Made by a program: the position numbers and the translations under genes. A DNA stretch of 64,000 nucleotides from SH-MAG3 sp035461245. GTDB lineage: Bacteria; Gemmatimonadota; Gemmatimonadetes; Longimicrobiales; RSA9. Position 1 is the stretch's first letter. Each line of letters starts with the position of its first letter. This document shows positions 7,359 to 15,400 of the stretch, in pieces. The stretch is taken from assembly GCA_035461245.1 (NCBI GenBank), contig DATHVP010000115.1:6619-70618 (forward strand), given 5' to 3'. The notes beneath the pieces were generated by a model. That model did not search any database. It was not told the origin of the DNA and saw only the letters and a list, made by a program, of their open reading frames with translations.

Positions 7359-7432
7359 TGCGCCCGAGTGGATTCGAACCACTGGCCTCATCCTCCGGAG
7401 GGATGCGCTCTATCCAGCTGAGCTACGGGCGC
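7359..7432 (-). tRNA. tRNA-Arg(CCG)
   Basis: The cloverleaf is complete on the minus strand: acceptor GCGCCCG/CGGGCGC, D arm with GAGC, anticodon stem CATCC/GGATG with loop CTCCGGA (anticodon CCG), and T arm AGTGG-TTCGAAT-CCACT, with discriminator A at 7359. CCA is not encoded. It reads CGG codons, which are frequent in this GC-rich genome. Its 3' half is duplicated at 4376-4418. Confidence 0.95.
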
Positions 7433-7458
7433 GTACGGTTGCCGGGGCAACCGGTGTC

Positions 7459-7843
7459 GGGAAGCGAATAAGCCGAGTTCTGTCTCCCTCGCGGGAGGCG
7501 GATCATTTCTCTGGGACCGACATTGCTGACGGCCTCAAGCAGCCTACCCGGGACTCGGACGGTGCGGGCAGCACCTCGTCCCTTATTTGGCCTTGCTCCA
7601 GGTGGGGTTTACCGTGCCGCTCGCTGTTGCCAGGAGCGCGGTGGGCTCTTACTCCACCGTTTCACCCTTGCCTGTGCCAGCCCTCCGTAGAGGACGGCCA
7701 TCGGCGGTCTGTTCTCTGTTGCACTTTACGTCGCCTCGCGACGCCCGGCCGTTAGCCGGCACCCTGCCCTGCGGAGCTCGGACTTTCCTCGGCGCCCGCC
7801 TGCCTGGTATGGCAGTGAACGCCGCGATCCGCACTCGCTTCCC
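7459..7843 (-). ncRNA. rnpB: RNase P RNA, bacterial class A
   Basis: The minus strand carries the conserved RNase P RNA blocks. On the plus strand they read ATAAGCCGAGTTCTGTC near 7468, CCTTGCTCCAGGTGGGGTTT near 7592, and GACTTTCCTCGGC near 7781. The two ends (GGGAAGCGA and TCGCTTCCC) pair to form P1, which sets the boundaries and a length of 385 nt. It is the catalytic RNA for tRNA 5' maturation. Here it sits between two tRNA-Arg genes on the same strand, which its product would process. Confidence 0.95.
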
Positions 7844-7891
7844 GTATTGTCAATCAGCATACTCCAACATCAGCCATGCGGCGAACCTGCA

Positions 7892-7965
7892 TGCGCCCGT
7901 CAGGACTCGAACCTGAAACCTCCTGATCCGTAGTCAGGTGCTCTATCCAATTGAGCTACGGGCGC
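7892..7965 (-). tRNA. tRNA-Arg(ACG)
   Basis: The cloverleaf has acceptor GCGCCCG/CGGGCGC, anticodon stem CCTGA/TCAGG with loop CTACGGA (anticodon ACG, expected to become ICG by TadA), T arm CAGG-TTCGAGT-CCTG, and discriminator A at 7892. CCA is not encoded. It is the first gene of the stable-RNA operon, 49 nt upstream of rnpB. Confidence 0.95.
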
Positions 7966-8072
7966 GGCGTCCCTGTTTCCGGCCGAGCCCCGGGGGCACC
8001 GCGCCGTCCGACAGAGCGGCCCCGAGGATCGACGGTCCGGCTGTCGTTCAATCGGGGCGTTCGCAGACTAGA

Positions 8073-8101
8073 AGAATAGCCGTTTTTCGCGCCCTCGTCA
8101 A
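8073..8101 (-). promoter_or_regulatory. Sigma70-type promoter of the tRNA-rnpB-tRNA operon
   Basis: On the minus strand TTGACG and TATTCT are separated by exactly 17 bp. The predicted start lies about 100 nt before tRNA-Arg(ACG). The stretch 7966-8255 holds no gene other than this promoter. Confidence 0.75.
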
Positions 8102-8255
8102 CCACTCCACCTGCCTCCCGGAGTGGGGCCACACGCATGACGGCATGGGGCAACGCGCCCGCTCCAACGCCGCCGCCGGCACCGAGCCGTGTACCTGACT
8201 CCGGCGCAGCGCCAGATCTGTTTCCAGCCTGGCGCCGCGCCTGCCCGGTTCGGGA

Positions 8256-8690
8256 CTAGCGGCCCCGGCCGGGCTCGGAGATCCGCTCCACCACCTCGCC
8301 TGTCCGGCTGTCATCGGACAGGTCGGTGGCGATGTCGGCCTGGGCGATGATGCCCACCAGCCGCTCACCCTCAACCACCGGTACGCGACGGACCTGCTGA
8401 GACTTCATGGTGCGCAGGACCTGGTCCACCTCGTCGTCAGGTGAGCAGGTGAAGAGTCGGCCATCGGTCATGTGGTCGCCAACGGTGCAATCGTCGGCGT
8501 TGTCACCGGCCACGTGACGCACCGCGATGTCGCGGTCGGTGATCACGCCCACCAGGCGCATGGAGTTCTGGTCCTCCACCACCGGCACGGCGCCAATGTC
8601 CGCCTGCTTCATGATCTGCGCGGCACGGGACAGGCTGTCCTGGCGGGTGACGCATTCCAGGTCGGACGACATCAGTTCGCGAGCTTTCAT
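8256..8690 (-). CDS. Tandem CBS-domain protein
   Basis: The 144-residue protein is made only of two CBS motifs: MSSDLECVTRQDSLSRAA through VGVITDRDIAV, and MTDGRLFTCSPDD through VGIIAQADIAT. The layout is that of stand-alone Bateman modules, which bind adenosine nucleotides and often act as energy or redox sensors. AGGAGG lies 7 nt before ATG 8690. It is monocistronic, with no obvious partner. The target protein cannot be inferred. Confidence 0.9.
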   Translation of the reverse strand: MKARELMSSDLECVTRQDSLSRAAQIMKQADIGAVPVVEDQNSMRLVGVITDRDIAVRHVAGDNADDCTVGDHMTDGRLFTCSPDDEVDQVLRTMKSQQVRRVPVVEGERLVGIIAQADIATDLSDDSRTGEVVERISEPGRGR

Positions 8691-8754
8691 GGTCTACCTC
8701 CTCGGGTGCTACTGGTTGACTCGTGCATCCGGAGGTGCAAGTGCCGCGCCGCGA

Positions 8755-9360
8755 CTATGGCCTGCGCAGCCGCTCCATCATGGCGTCCAGCACGCGGCGT
8801 TTCTCGCTGAAGTCGGGCTGGCCGACGTCGTGGCTGACGGCAATGAGCGTCCTGCCGTCGCCCCAGTCCACGATGTACTCGTACGACTGCATGCCGGCCT
8901 CGTACAGTGCCGCGCCGGTATGCTCCACCAGGCGGCGCACGCCGGGCATACCGGCAACGGTGACGTCATCGGACTCGAGGATGTCGATGGCGAAGTCGCT
9001 GCCGGCGACGTCGTCGTATGACACCTCGTCCACGTGAATGGTGACGGCGATATCTTCGGGGACTTCCGACGCCGGCGGCACAGTGAACGGCTCGGGGTCG
9101 AACAGCGCGCACGGCGGCATCACGCTGCCGTCATTCGTAACCCAGTCCGCCGGGTACCGGGCGACGTAGCCCGCAGCGTGCCGGCACTCCTGCCACCCGC
9201 CGGCGTCCTGCAGTGTGTCCGGGCCTGCGGCACCGGCATCGGCCCCGACGCCAGCGTTACCCCCGGCGCTGCCCGCCGGCCGGTCCGTCCCGTCAGTGCC
9301 GCACGCCGTCAGCACCGCCAGGACCACCACACAGCCGCTCATCCACCGGCGGCCGCTCAT
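8755..9360 (-). CDS. Lipoprotein of unknown function
   Basis: The 201-residue precursor begins MSGRRWMSGCVVVLAVLTAC, a signal peptide with lipobox LTAC. A Gly/Ala/Asp-rich linker and a globular domain follow, starting at WQECRHAAGYVARYPADWVT. That domain resembles secreted PsbP/DUF1795-like folds (GYVARYPADW, then DFAIDILESDDVTVAGMPGV, then a final LDAMMERLR helix). Two cysteines (ECRH, PPCALF) may form a disulfide. ATG 9360 overlaps the stop of the SRPBCC gene (ATGA), so the pair is coupled. Function not known. Confidence 0.65.
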   Translation of the reverse strand: MSGRRWMSGCVVVLAVLTACGTDGTDRPAGSAGGNAGVGADAGAAGPDTLQDAGGWQECRHAAGYVARYPADWVTNDGSVMPPCALFDPEPFTVPPASEVPEDIAVTIHVDEVSYDDVAGSDFAIDILESDDVTVAGMPGVRRLVEHTGAALYEAGMQSYEYIVDWGDGRTLIAVSHDVGQPDFSEKRRVLDAMMERLRRP

Positions 9361-9818
9361 GACCCTGCGGCGGCCCTGGCCGCGTACTCGCCAATGCATG
9401 CCAGTTCCGCGCGGTACACCCGTCGCAGCGCCGGCACGGCGACGTAGCGTCCGAACAGCGCCTGCAGCCCCGACGCCGGCCATTCCGTGGCGATGGTGAC
9501 CTGACAGCTACCCGGCCCCTGCTCGTCCACGGTGAAGGTGGTGACCATGTTGCGCTCGTCGAGGATCCGTTCCACCAGCACCCGGCCCGGCTCGGGCTCC
9601 GAGACTTCCGCCCGGAAGGTGCTGCTGGTGCCGAGCAGCCGCATGTCGCAGCTGAACACCGTGCCCGCGCCGTAGCCGCCGCGCTCCACGTCCAGCCGCG
9701 TGAAGTAGCGAGGCGGCAGGATGCGCGGGTGCCCCGCCACGTAGTCCGCCAGGATCCCGTAGACCCGGCCCCCTGGCGCCGCCACCGCAGCCGATTCCGC
9801 CAGATGCACCCTGCCCAT
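9357..9818 (-). CDS. SRPBCC-family (START-like) protein
   Basis: The 153-residue protein opens HLAESAAVAAPGGRVYGILA, the first strand and helix of SRPBCC/polyketide-cyclase folds. It continues through strands with RAEVSEPEPGRVLVERI and TTFTVDEQGPGSCQVTIATEW, and ends in the long C-terminal helix ALRRVYRAELACIGEYA. Members bind hydrophobic ligands in a central cavity. ATG 9818 is chosen because homology begins there and a GAGGGG stands upstream; the frame stays open further upstream only because it reads the GC-rich tandem repeat. It is coupled to the following lipoprotein. Confidence 0.75.
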   Translation of the reverse strand: MGRVHLAESAAVAAPGGRVYGILADYVAGHPRILPPRYFTRLDVERGGYGAGTVFSCDMRLLGTSSTFRAEVSEPEPGRVLVERILDERNMVTTFTVDEQGPGSCQVTIATEWPASGLQALFGRYVAVPALRRVYRAELACIGEYAARAAAGS

Positions 9819-9923
9819 GACCAGCACCCCTCGCCCGGAGGTAAGCCGCCACGCCCCCCAACGAAGCGCGGCCCGGAAGAATACTGCCCCACGCCGCTTT
9901 GCCCGCCGCTTAAAAGCCCGGGT

Positions 9924-10145
9924 CGCGGCTGGCGTGCACCTGCCGGTGCCGCGGTGCACCAGTTGCACAGCAGCCGCGTTAATTCGCCGCCACACCCGCC
10001 CGCGCCGCGGCTGGCGTGCAACGACCGGTGCCGGGGTGCACCAGTTGCACAGCAGCCGCGCTAATTCGCCGCCACACCCGCCCGCGCCGCGGCTGGCGTG
10101 CAACGGCCGGTGCCGCGGCGCCAAGCTGCACGGCAGCCGCACTGC
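9924..10145. repeat. Tandem repeat, 82-bp unit, about 2.7 copies
   Basis: Units start at 9924, 10006 and 10088, each with CGCGGCTGGCGTGCA. A short imperfect palindrome (GTGCA-CCAGT-TGCAC) and CAGCCGCG follow, then TTCGCCGCCACACCCGCCCG. The first two copies are nearly identical; the third diverges after GCCAAGCTGCACGGCAGCCG. It lies between the SRPBCC and acyl-CoA dehydrogenase genes with no coding function I can support. Unit length and lack of spacers exclude a CRISPR array. Confidence 0.85.
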
Positions 10146-10161
10146 CCCGCCGTTCGTCAAA

Positions 10162-10180
10162 CGTTTACGTCTACGATCCC
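10162..10180. repeat. Intergenic CGTTTACG...GATCCC element, copy 1
   Basis: The plus strand reads CGTTTACGTCTACGATCCC. Related copies lie at 18968-19000 and 24234-24265 in the same orientation, each at the 3' end of a minus-strand gene. Confidence 0.6.
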
Positions 10181-10229
10181 GGGAAACGCTTCCTCGGTCG
10201 CTGCGCTCCCTCGGGCGCCCCGGATCCGT

Positions 10230-11411
10230 TCAGTACGCCGCGTGCCCCGTCAGGTCCTGCCCGAGGATCAGTCCATGGATGTCGTGCGTGCCCTCGTACG
10301 TGTAGACGGACTCCAGGTTCGCCATGTGCCGCATGGCCGAGTACTCCACCAGGATGCCGTTGGCGCCCAGCAGCCGGCGGGCTTCCCGGGCAATGTCCGC
10401 CGCCATGTCGCAGTTGGCCCGCTTCGCCAGCGAGACCTGCTGGGGCCGCATGCGGCCGTCGTCCTTCAGGCGGCCGAGCTGCAGGCAGAGGAGCTGGCCC
10501 TGGGTGATCTTCGTCAGCATGTCCGCCAGCCGCACCTGCTGGATCTGCTTGGCGCCGATGACGGTGTCGAACATGACGCGCTCCTTCGCGTAGCGCACTG
10601 CCTCGTCGAGGCAGGCCATGGCGGCGCCGACGACGCCGAAGGCGATGCCGTAGCGCGCCTGGGTCAGGCACATGAGCGGGCTCTTCAGGCCGCCGCTCTC
10701 CGGCAGCAACGCCTCCTGCCCGACGCGCACGTCCTGCAGCACCAGCTCACTCGTGTCCGACGCCAGCAGCGACAGCTTGCCCTTCTGGTCCTTCGCCGAG
10801 AAGCCGGGCGTGTCCGTGGGCACGATGAAGCCGCGGACGGACTTCGCGTCATCCAGGTCGCCGGTCTTCGCCCAGATGATGGCGATGTCCGACATGGACC
10901 CGTTCGTGATCCACATCTTCGCACCGTTCAGCACCCAGCCGTCGCCGTCCTCGCGGGCAGTGGTGATCATGCCGCCGGGGTTCGAGCCGAAGTCCGGCTC
11001 CGTGAGGCCGAAGCAGCCGATGATCTCGCCCGTGGCCATCCTGGGCAGGTACTTCTGCTTCTGCTCCTCGCTGCCGAACGCGTGGATGGGATACATGCAC
11101 AGCGCGCCCTGCACCGAGGCAAAGGAACGGATGCCGGAGTCGCCCCGCTCCAGCTCCTGCATGATGAGGCCGTACGCGACGTTGTTCAGCCCGGCGCAGC
11201 CATACTCCTCCGGCAGGTTCGCACCCAGCACGCCCAGCTCGCCGAGCTGGGGGATGATCTCCTTCGGGAAGCGGCGCTCGATGTAGGCATCGCCGATGAT
11301 GGGCAGCAGGACATCGTCAACCCACTCGCGCACGGTGTCCCGTACCATGCGCTCCTCCTCGCTGAGGAGGGAGTCGAGTTCGTAGTAGTCAATTCCCTGG
11401 AACGTGGCCAT
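10230..11411 (-). CDS. Acyl-CoA dehydrogenase, glutaryl-CoA dehydrogenase type
   Basis: The 393-residue enzyme has the complete acyl-CoA dehydrogenase fold: N-terminal helical domain, the FAD/substrate signature GCFGLTEPDFGSNPGGM near residue 132, the WITNGSMSDIAI strand, and a C-terminal helical bundle. The catalytic base is the Glu in YEGTHDIHG (about residue 373), the placement in glutaryl-CoA and related dehydrogenases. SFASVQGALCMYPIHAFGSE also matches that subgroup. It would oxidise glutaryl-CoA (with decarboxylation) or a short-chain acyl-CoA, passing electrons to ETF. No ETF or CoA-transferase gene is adjacent. ATG 11411 begins MATFQGIDYYELD, close to homologue starts. Confidence 0.88.
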   Translation of the reverse strand: MATFQGIDYYELDSLLSEEERMVRDTVREWVDDVLLPIIGDAYIERRFPKEIIPQLGELGVLGANLPEEYGCAGLNNVAYGLIMQELERGDSGIRSFASVQGALCMYPIHAFGSEEQKQKYLPRMATGEIIGCFGLTEPDFGSNPGGMITTAREDGDGWVLNGAKMWITNGSMSDIAIIWAKTGDLDDAKSVRGFIVPTDTPGFSAKDQKGKLSLLASDTSELVLQDVRVGQEALLPESGGLKSPLMCLTQARYGIAFGVVGAAMACLDEAVRYAKERVMFDTVIGAKQIQQVRLADMLTKITQGQLLCLQLGRLKDDGRMRPQQVSLAKRANCDMAADIAREARRLLGANGILVEYSAMRHMANLESVYTYEGTHDIHGLILGQDLTGHAAY

Positions 11412-11473
11412 GTCTCTTCCGGAATGCGGGTTCTTGCCTGTTCCCGGCCAAACTAGCCGCCGGCGTGTGTCGC

Positions 11474-11513
11474 CGCGAGGCTGCCCCGCGAGGCTGCCCC
11501 GCTAGGCTGCCCC
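11474..11513. repeat. 13-bp tandem repeat, three copies
   Basis: GCGAGGCTGCCCC is repeated three times in a row, the third copy with T for G (GCTAGGCTGCCCC). It lies in the 194-bp gap between the divergently transcribed acyl-CoA dehydrogenase and PLC-like gene, so it is in promoter territory for both. Confidence 0.8.
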
Positions 11514-11605
11514 ACGCTCCTTCCGCCGCCACCCGTGGCGTGCTGGTCCGGGACCTGCCAGTTTCCTGCCTGTGACTGCCTGCGGACCTTTTGCCACGGA
11601 ACTGC

Positions 11606-12469
11606 ATGCCGCAACCGGTACTCCACATCATTCACGCAACCCGTACCCTGGACCGGTGGCGGGACCGGACGGACGCGCCCCTGGACGTCACCGACGCCGC
11701 GCAGGCGAACGCATTCCTCATGGGCAGCCTCGGTCCCGACATGGGCCTGTTCCCCGGTGGCGCGGCGATCTTCTCCCGGCTGGCCCACACAGGGCCGACG
11801 GGCGCTCTGAGCCGGGCGTTGCTCCAGTCCGCCCGCACCCCTGTCCAGCGCGCGTTCGCGCTGGGCTGGCTGGCGCATGTGCTGGCCGACATCGCCATCC
11901 ATCCGCTGGTGAACCGGGCAGCGGCGAGCGTGACCCGACGCCCGGATGGCGGCTACGGCCTGGCGGACCATGTCCGGGTGGAGGTGGGGCTGGACATACG
12001 CGCCGCGGGCGCTGCCCCGTCGCTGGGGTCACTGCGGCTTCAGCGGGCACTGGCTCGCGACGACGTCGCCTTCATCACCAGCTCGTTCGGTGACGTCACC
12101 GGCTACCGACCGAGCACCGGGGCGCTGCTGCGCATGCAGGCGGGCATGCTCAACTTTACACGTCTCGCCATTCACTTCGCCACGCGCGTGGCACCCGCCG
12201 TGTGCTGGGGCGAGGAGTCAGACGATGCGTCGCCGCCGTTCGTGTCAGCCGTCGCCTGGCGCCTGCTGTCGAGTGTGGGCGGGCGCGAGTCACTCGTGGA
12301 CGCCTACATGAATCCCCTGCAGCCGTCAGCGTCACTGCTGAGCGAGACGGCCAGGGCGCTGGACCGGGTGGATGCAGAGCTTGACCGGCATGCGGGGGAT
12401 GGCGCCGACCGGCTGGCGAACTATAACCTGGAGACCGGTGCGCTGCTGGACCGACAGGCGGCGGCCTGA
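11606..12469 (+). CDS. Zinc-dependent phospholipase C-like protein (PF00882 type)
   Basis: The 287-residue protein starts MPQPVLHIIHATRTLDRWRD. It has the family motifs NAFLMGSLGPDMGLFPG near residue 35 and AFALGWLAHVLADIAIHPLV near residue 85. The clustered His/Asp (HxxAD-x3-HP) resemble the metal ligands of zinc-dependent PLC and S1/P1 nucleases. The domain is common as a free-standing hypothetical protein in environmental bacteria, and the substrate is uncertain. No signal peptide is visible, so it may be cytoplasmic. ATG 11606 is preferred over 11591 because homology starts there. It converges on the CHAT gene with only 17 bp between stops. Confidence 0.7.
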   Translation: MPQPVLHIIHATRTLDRWRDRTDAPLDVTDAAQANAFLMGSLGPDMGLFPGGAAIFSRLAHTGPTGALSRALLQSARTPVQRAFALGWLAHVLADIAIHPLVNRAAASVTRRPDGGYGLADHVRVEVGLDIRAAGAAPSLGSLRLQRALARDDVAFITSSFGDVTGYRPSTGALLRMQAGMLNFTRLAIHFATRVAPAVCWGEESDDASPPFVSAVAWRLLSSVGGRESLVDAYMNPLQPSASLLSETARALDRVDAELDRHAGDGADRLANYNLETGALLDRQAAA

Positions 12470-12486
12470 GGCCCGCGGCTGACGGA

Positions 12487-15400
12487 CTACGGTCCGCCGC
12501 TCAGCACCCAGGCCGCCCAGTGGATGGGCGCGGCATAGCGATCGTCTGCGCGGACGGCGACCTGGGCGTCCCGCAGCGCCTCTGCCGGTGACAGGCCTTT
12601 CGTCCACAGGCCATCGTAGAAGTGCTGCATCAGCAGCGCCGTGCTGGCATCGGGCACCTTCCACAACGACATCAACAAGCCGTGCGCACCCGCGGCCTGC
12701 ACACTCGCCCGCAGCCCCATCACTCCCTGGCCGGTGATCTCCGTGCCGAGCCCGGTGTCACAGGCGGCGAGGACGAGCAGTTCGAGGCCCGAGAGGTCGA
12801 TGCTGAGGAGTTCCTCTGCGGTGAGGTTGCCGGCGGCTGCGGCGTTGGCGCCGGCCAGTGCCAGCCCGCTCTCCGCCAGTGGATTGCGTGACGGCGGCCG
12901 TCCGCCGGCAGCCCGCCCGACAATCACACTGCGCGACTCACCGGCGCGGTACTCCGCTTCGGATGCACGATAGAAGAAGCCGTGCGTGGACAGGTGGGCG
13001 TACCGCGACTCCGCCAGCGCCGCCGCCACTACTGCGGGTGTCGGTTCCGCACCGGTCAGCACCCGATGCGGTTGCTCCGCGCTCACCGCCAGCGCGCTGA
13101 TGGAGTCCACCTCGGCCCGTGTGCCGGGGAGGTCCGCCCACCGGGCGCCAGCGCTGTCACCGGCCACTCCGGCATCGAAGTCTACGCCGCCCACCAGCAG
13201 TACGCTTCCCGGTTCCGCCGCGTAGTCACGGCCCGTGTGCAGCGCCGCCAGCAATGCCCGCGGGCTCGCCACTTCCGAGACGAGTATCGCGTCGCTGCCG
13301 CCTGCGGCCGCCAGCAGGCTCCACGGTACGCGGGCGAGCTGGGCGTCAGGGCTGATCCACAGCCGCTGCACCGCTGCCGGCAGCGCCGCGGCCACGGGAC
13401 CCCACACCGCGTCCACCAGCGCCTGCGTCTCCGCCGCCGCATCCTGACCCCGCACGACGGCGTCACGCCATGCCGCAATCGCCTGCTCCACCGCGTCCGC
13501 CGCGCCGATGGGCACCAGCACCGGGGCCGCTCCCGCGGCGGTCAGCACCGCCGTGTAGCGGAACGTGCCGTCGCTGTCGCCATCCAGCAGTTCATGGCGG
13601 TAGACATCCAGCAGCGCCGCGCCCCTGGGCAGCCGCCCACCAAGCGCATCGTTGTCCGGCGTCCGCCACGGATCCTGGAGGGCGCCCGCCGGCAGCGCCG
13701 CAGCCAGCGCCCGTTCCAGGCGTTCCTTGTCCGCCGTCAGCGAGTCGGCGATGGCGCGCCATCGTGCTGCGGGCATCTCACCGGCGAGGCTGGTGTGCCA
13801 GGCGATCTCCGAACGCAGCGCGTTCAGGGCCGCGACGTCGTCGCCGAACCGGGGATGGTCCGCGAGCCGCGACACCGCCGCCTGCCGCCGCAGGCCTTCC
13901 AGCAGGATACCCTTCCAGCCGCCCACCATGGCGTACGACTCCGCCACGGACAGGGGCGCGGTGCCGGAAAGCATGCGAGTGGTCAGGCCCGTCAGCGCGT
14001 CCGCAACGAACGCGCGCTGCTCCGCCGGCGCGAGAGCCGGCAACACCGCGGCCGCATGGTCGTCGTAGATGTGGATAGCGCGCAGTGCGGCCGCGCGGGC
14101 GCCGCGCGTGTCGCCCCGGTCCTGAAGCACATCGGCCAGGCCGTTCAGGTAGCCCGCCACCTCCGGGTGGTCCGCGCCGTATGAGAGTTCCGCAATGGCG
14201 ATGGCCCGCTCATACGCCGCGACGGCTGCCGGCAGGTCACTGAGCCGGTGCAGCAGGCGACCCTGCAGGCCCAGTACGCGCCCCACGTCGGGATGGTTGC
14301 CGCCGTTGACCGCCTCGTAGATGCGCAGCGCCTGGTCGTACAGCGGCCGCGCCTCCGGCAGGCGGCCCGCCTCCACGTACGCGCCCGCCAGGTTGTGCCC
14401 CACCGTGGCGATGGCCGAGGGCCCCCTGCCCATGATGCTGGAGCCCTGCACGATCCGCCCGGGATCGAACGAGTACAGCGATTCAACGACCTCCAGCGCC
14501 TGCTGCAGCGGCTCGATGGCATCCGCGGCGCGGCCAATGCCCAGCAGGAACATGCCCAGGTTGTTCAGCGCAACCGATTCCTCGAAGGTGCCGGCCCCGC
14601 GCTCCGCCCGGGCCTGCCGCAGCAGCGCCTGGTACTGCTCGTGCGCCGCGCCATACTGCCCCAGTGCCGTCAGCGAACGGGCCACGCCCCTGCGATAGGC
14701 GTCGTCTTCCTCGATGGTCAGCGCGTTCTCGTAATGGCGCAGTGCCGCCTCGTGGTCGCCCAGCGCCGACAGCGCGTCCGCCAGGTCGCGCAGCGCCCAG
14801 GCGATGCCCACCGCATCGGGGGCAAAGTTTGCCTGCGCCAGCGCCAGCGCCTCCTCGTACAGCGGCCGCGCGCTCCGGTAGTCACCACGGATGGCGTGCA
14901 GCCCCGCTACATTGCCCAGCTGCCGATACAGCGCATCCTCGCCAGGAGCAGTGGTGGCGCGCGCCAGCGCGAGGGCCCGTGCGCCCGCACGCAACGCCTC
15001 ACCGTAGCGGCCATCCTGGCGCAGGCGGTACTCCTCCTGCTCCAGGCGCTCCAGCGCGGCCAGCGCCGCCTCCCGGCGGGGCCCATCTGTCAGCAGGCGG
15101 CCGGGCTGCAACTCATCATCCGTGAAATCGCCCAGGTCAACCACCGCCTCCCGGCCGCCGATGCGCGCCCACAGCACGGCTGCTGCCGCCTCCAGTCCGT
15201 CGGCGCGCATCCGCTGGGCCACGTAGCGGCCGTCCACCGCCTCCCAATCGTTCAATGGCGGCAGCGCCCCCGCCCGGTCATGCACCGCGTCGGCTTCCTC
15301 CCGCATACCGCCGAGTTCCAGCGCCACCGACAACTGGAACAGGTTGTCCCTCAGGGCCTGTCGCAACGACTCGTCGGCTGCGGTATCGGCCACATCGTCC

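Noticed and set aside
9924..10145. CRISPR array
   Set aside because: Units are 82 bp and contiguous with no unique spacers, and there are no cas genes.
10098..11456. Plus-strand open frame over the acyl-CoA dehydrogenase
   Set aside because: Antisense shadow; the minus-strand product matches a complete enzyme family.
12470..12486. Terminator between the convergent PLC-like and CHAT genes
   Set aside because: Only 17 bp separate the stops and no hairpin with a U-tract is visible.
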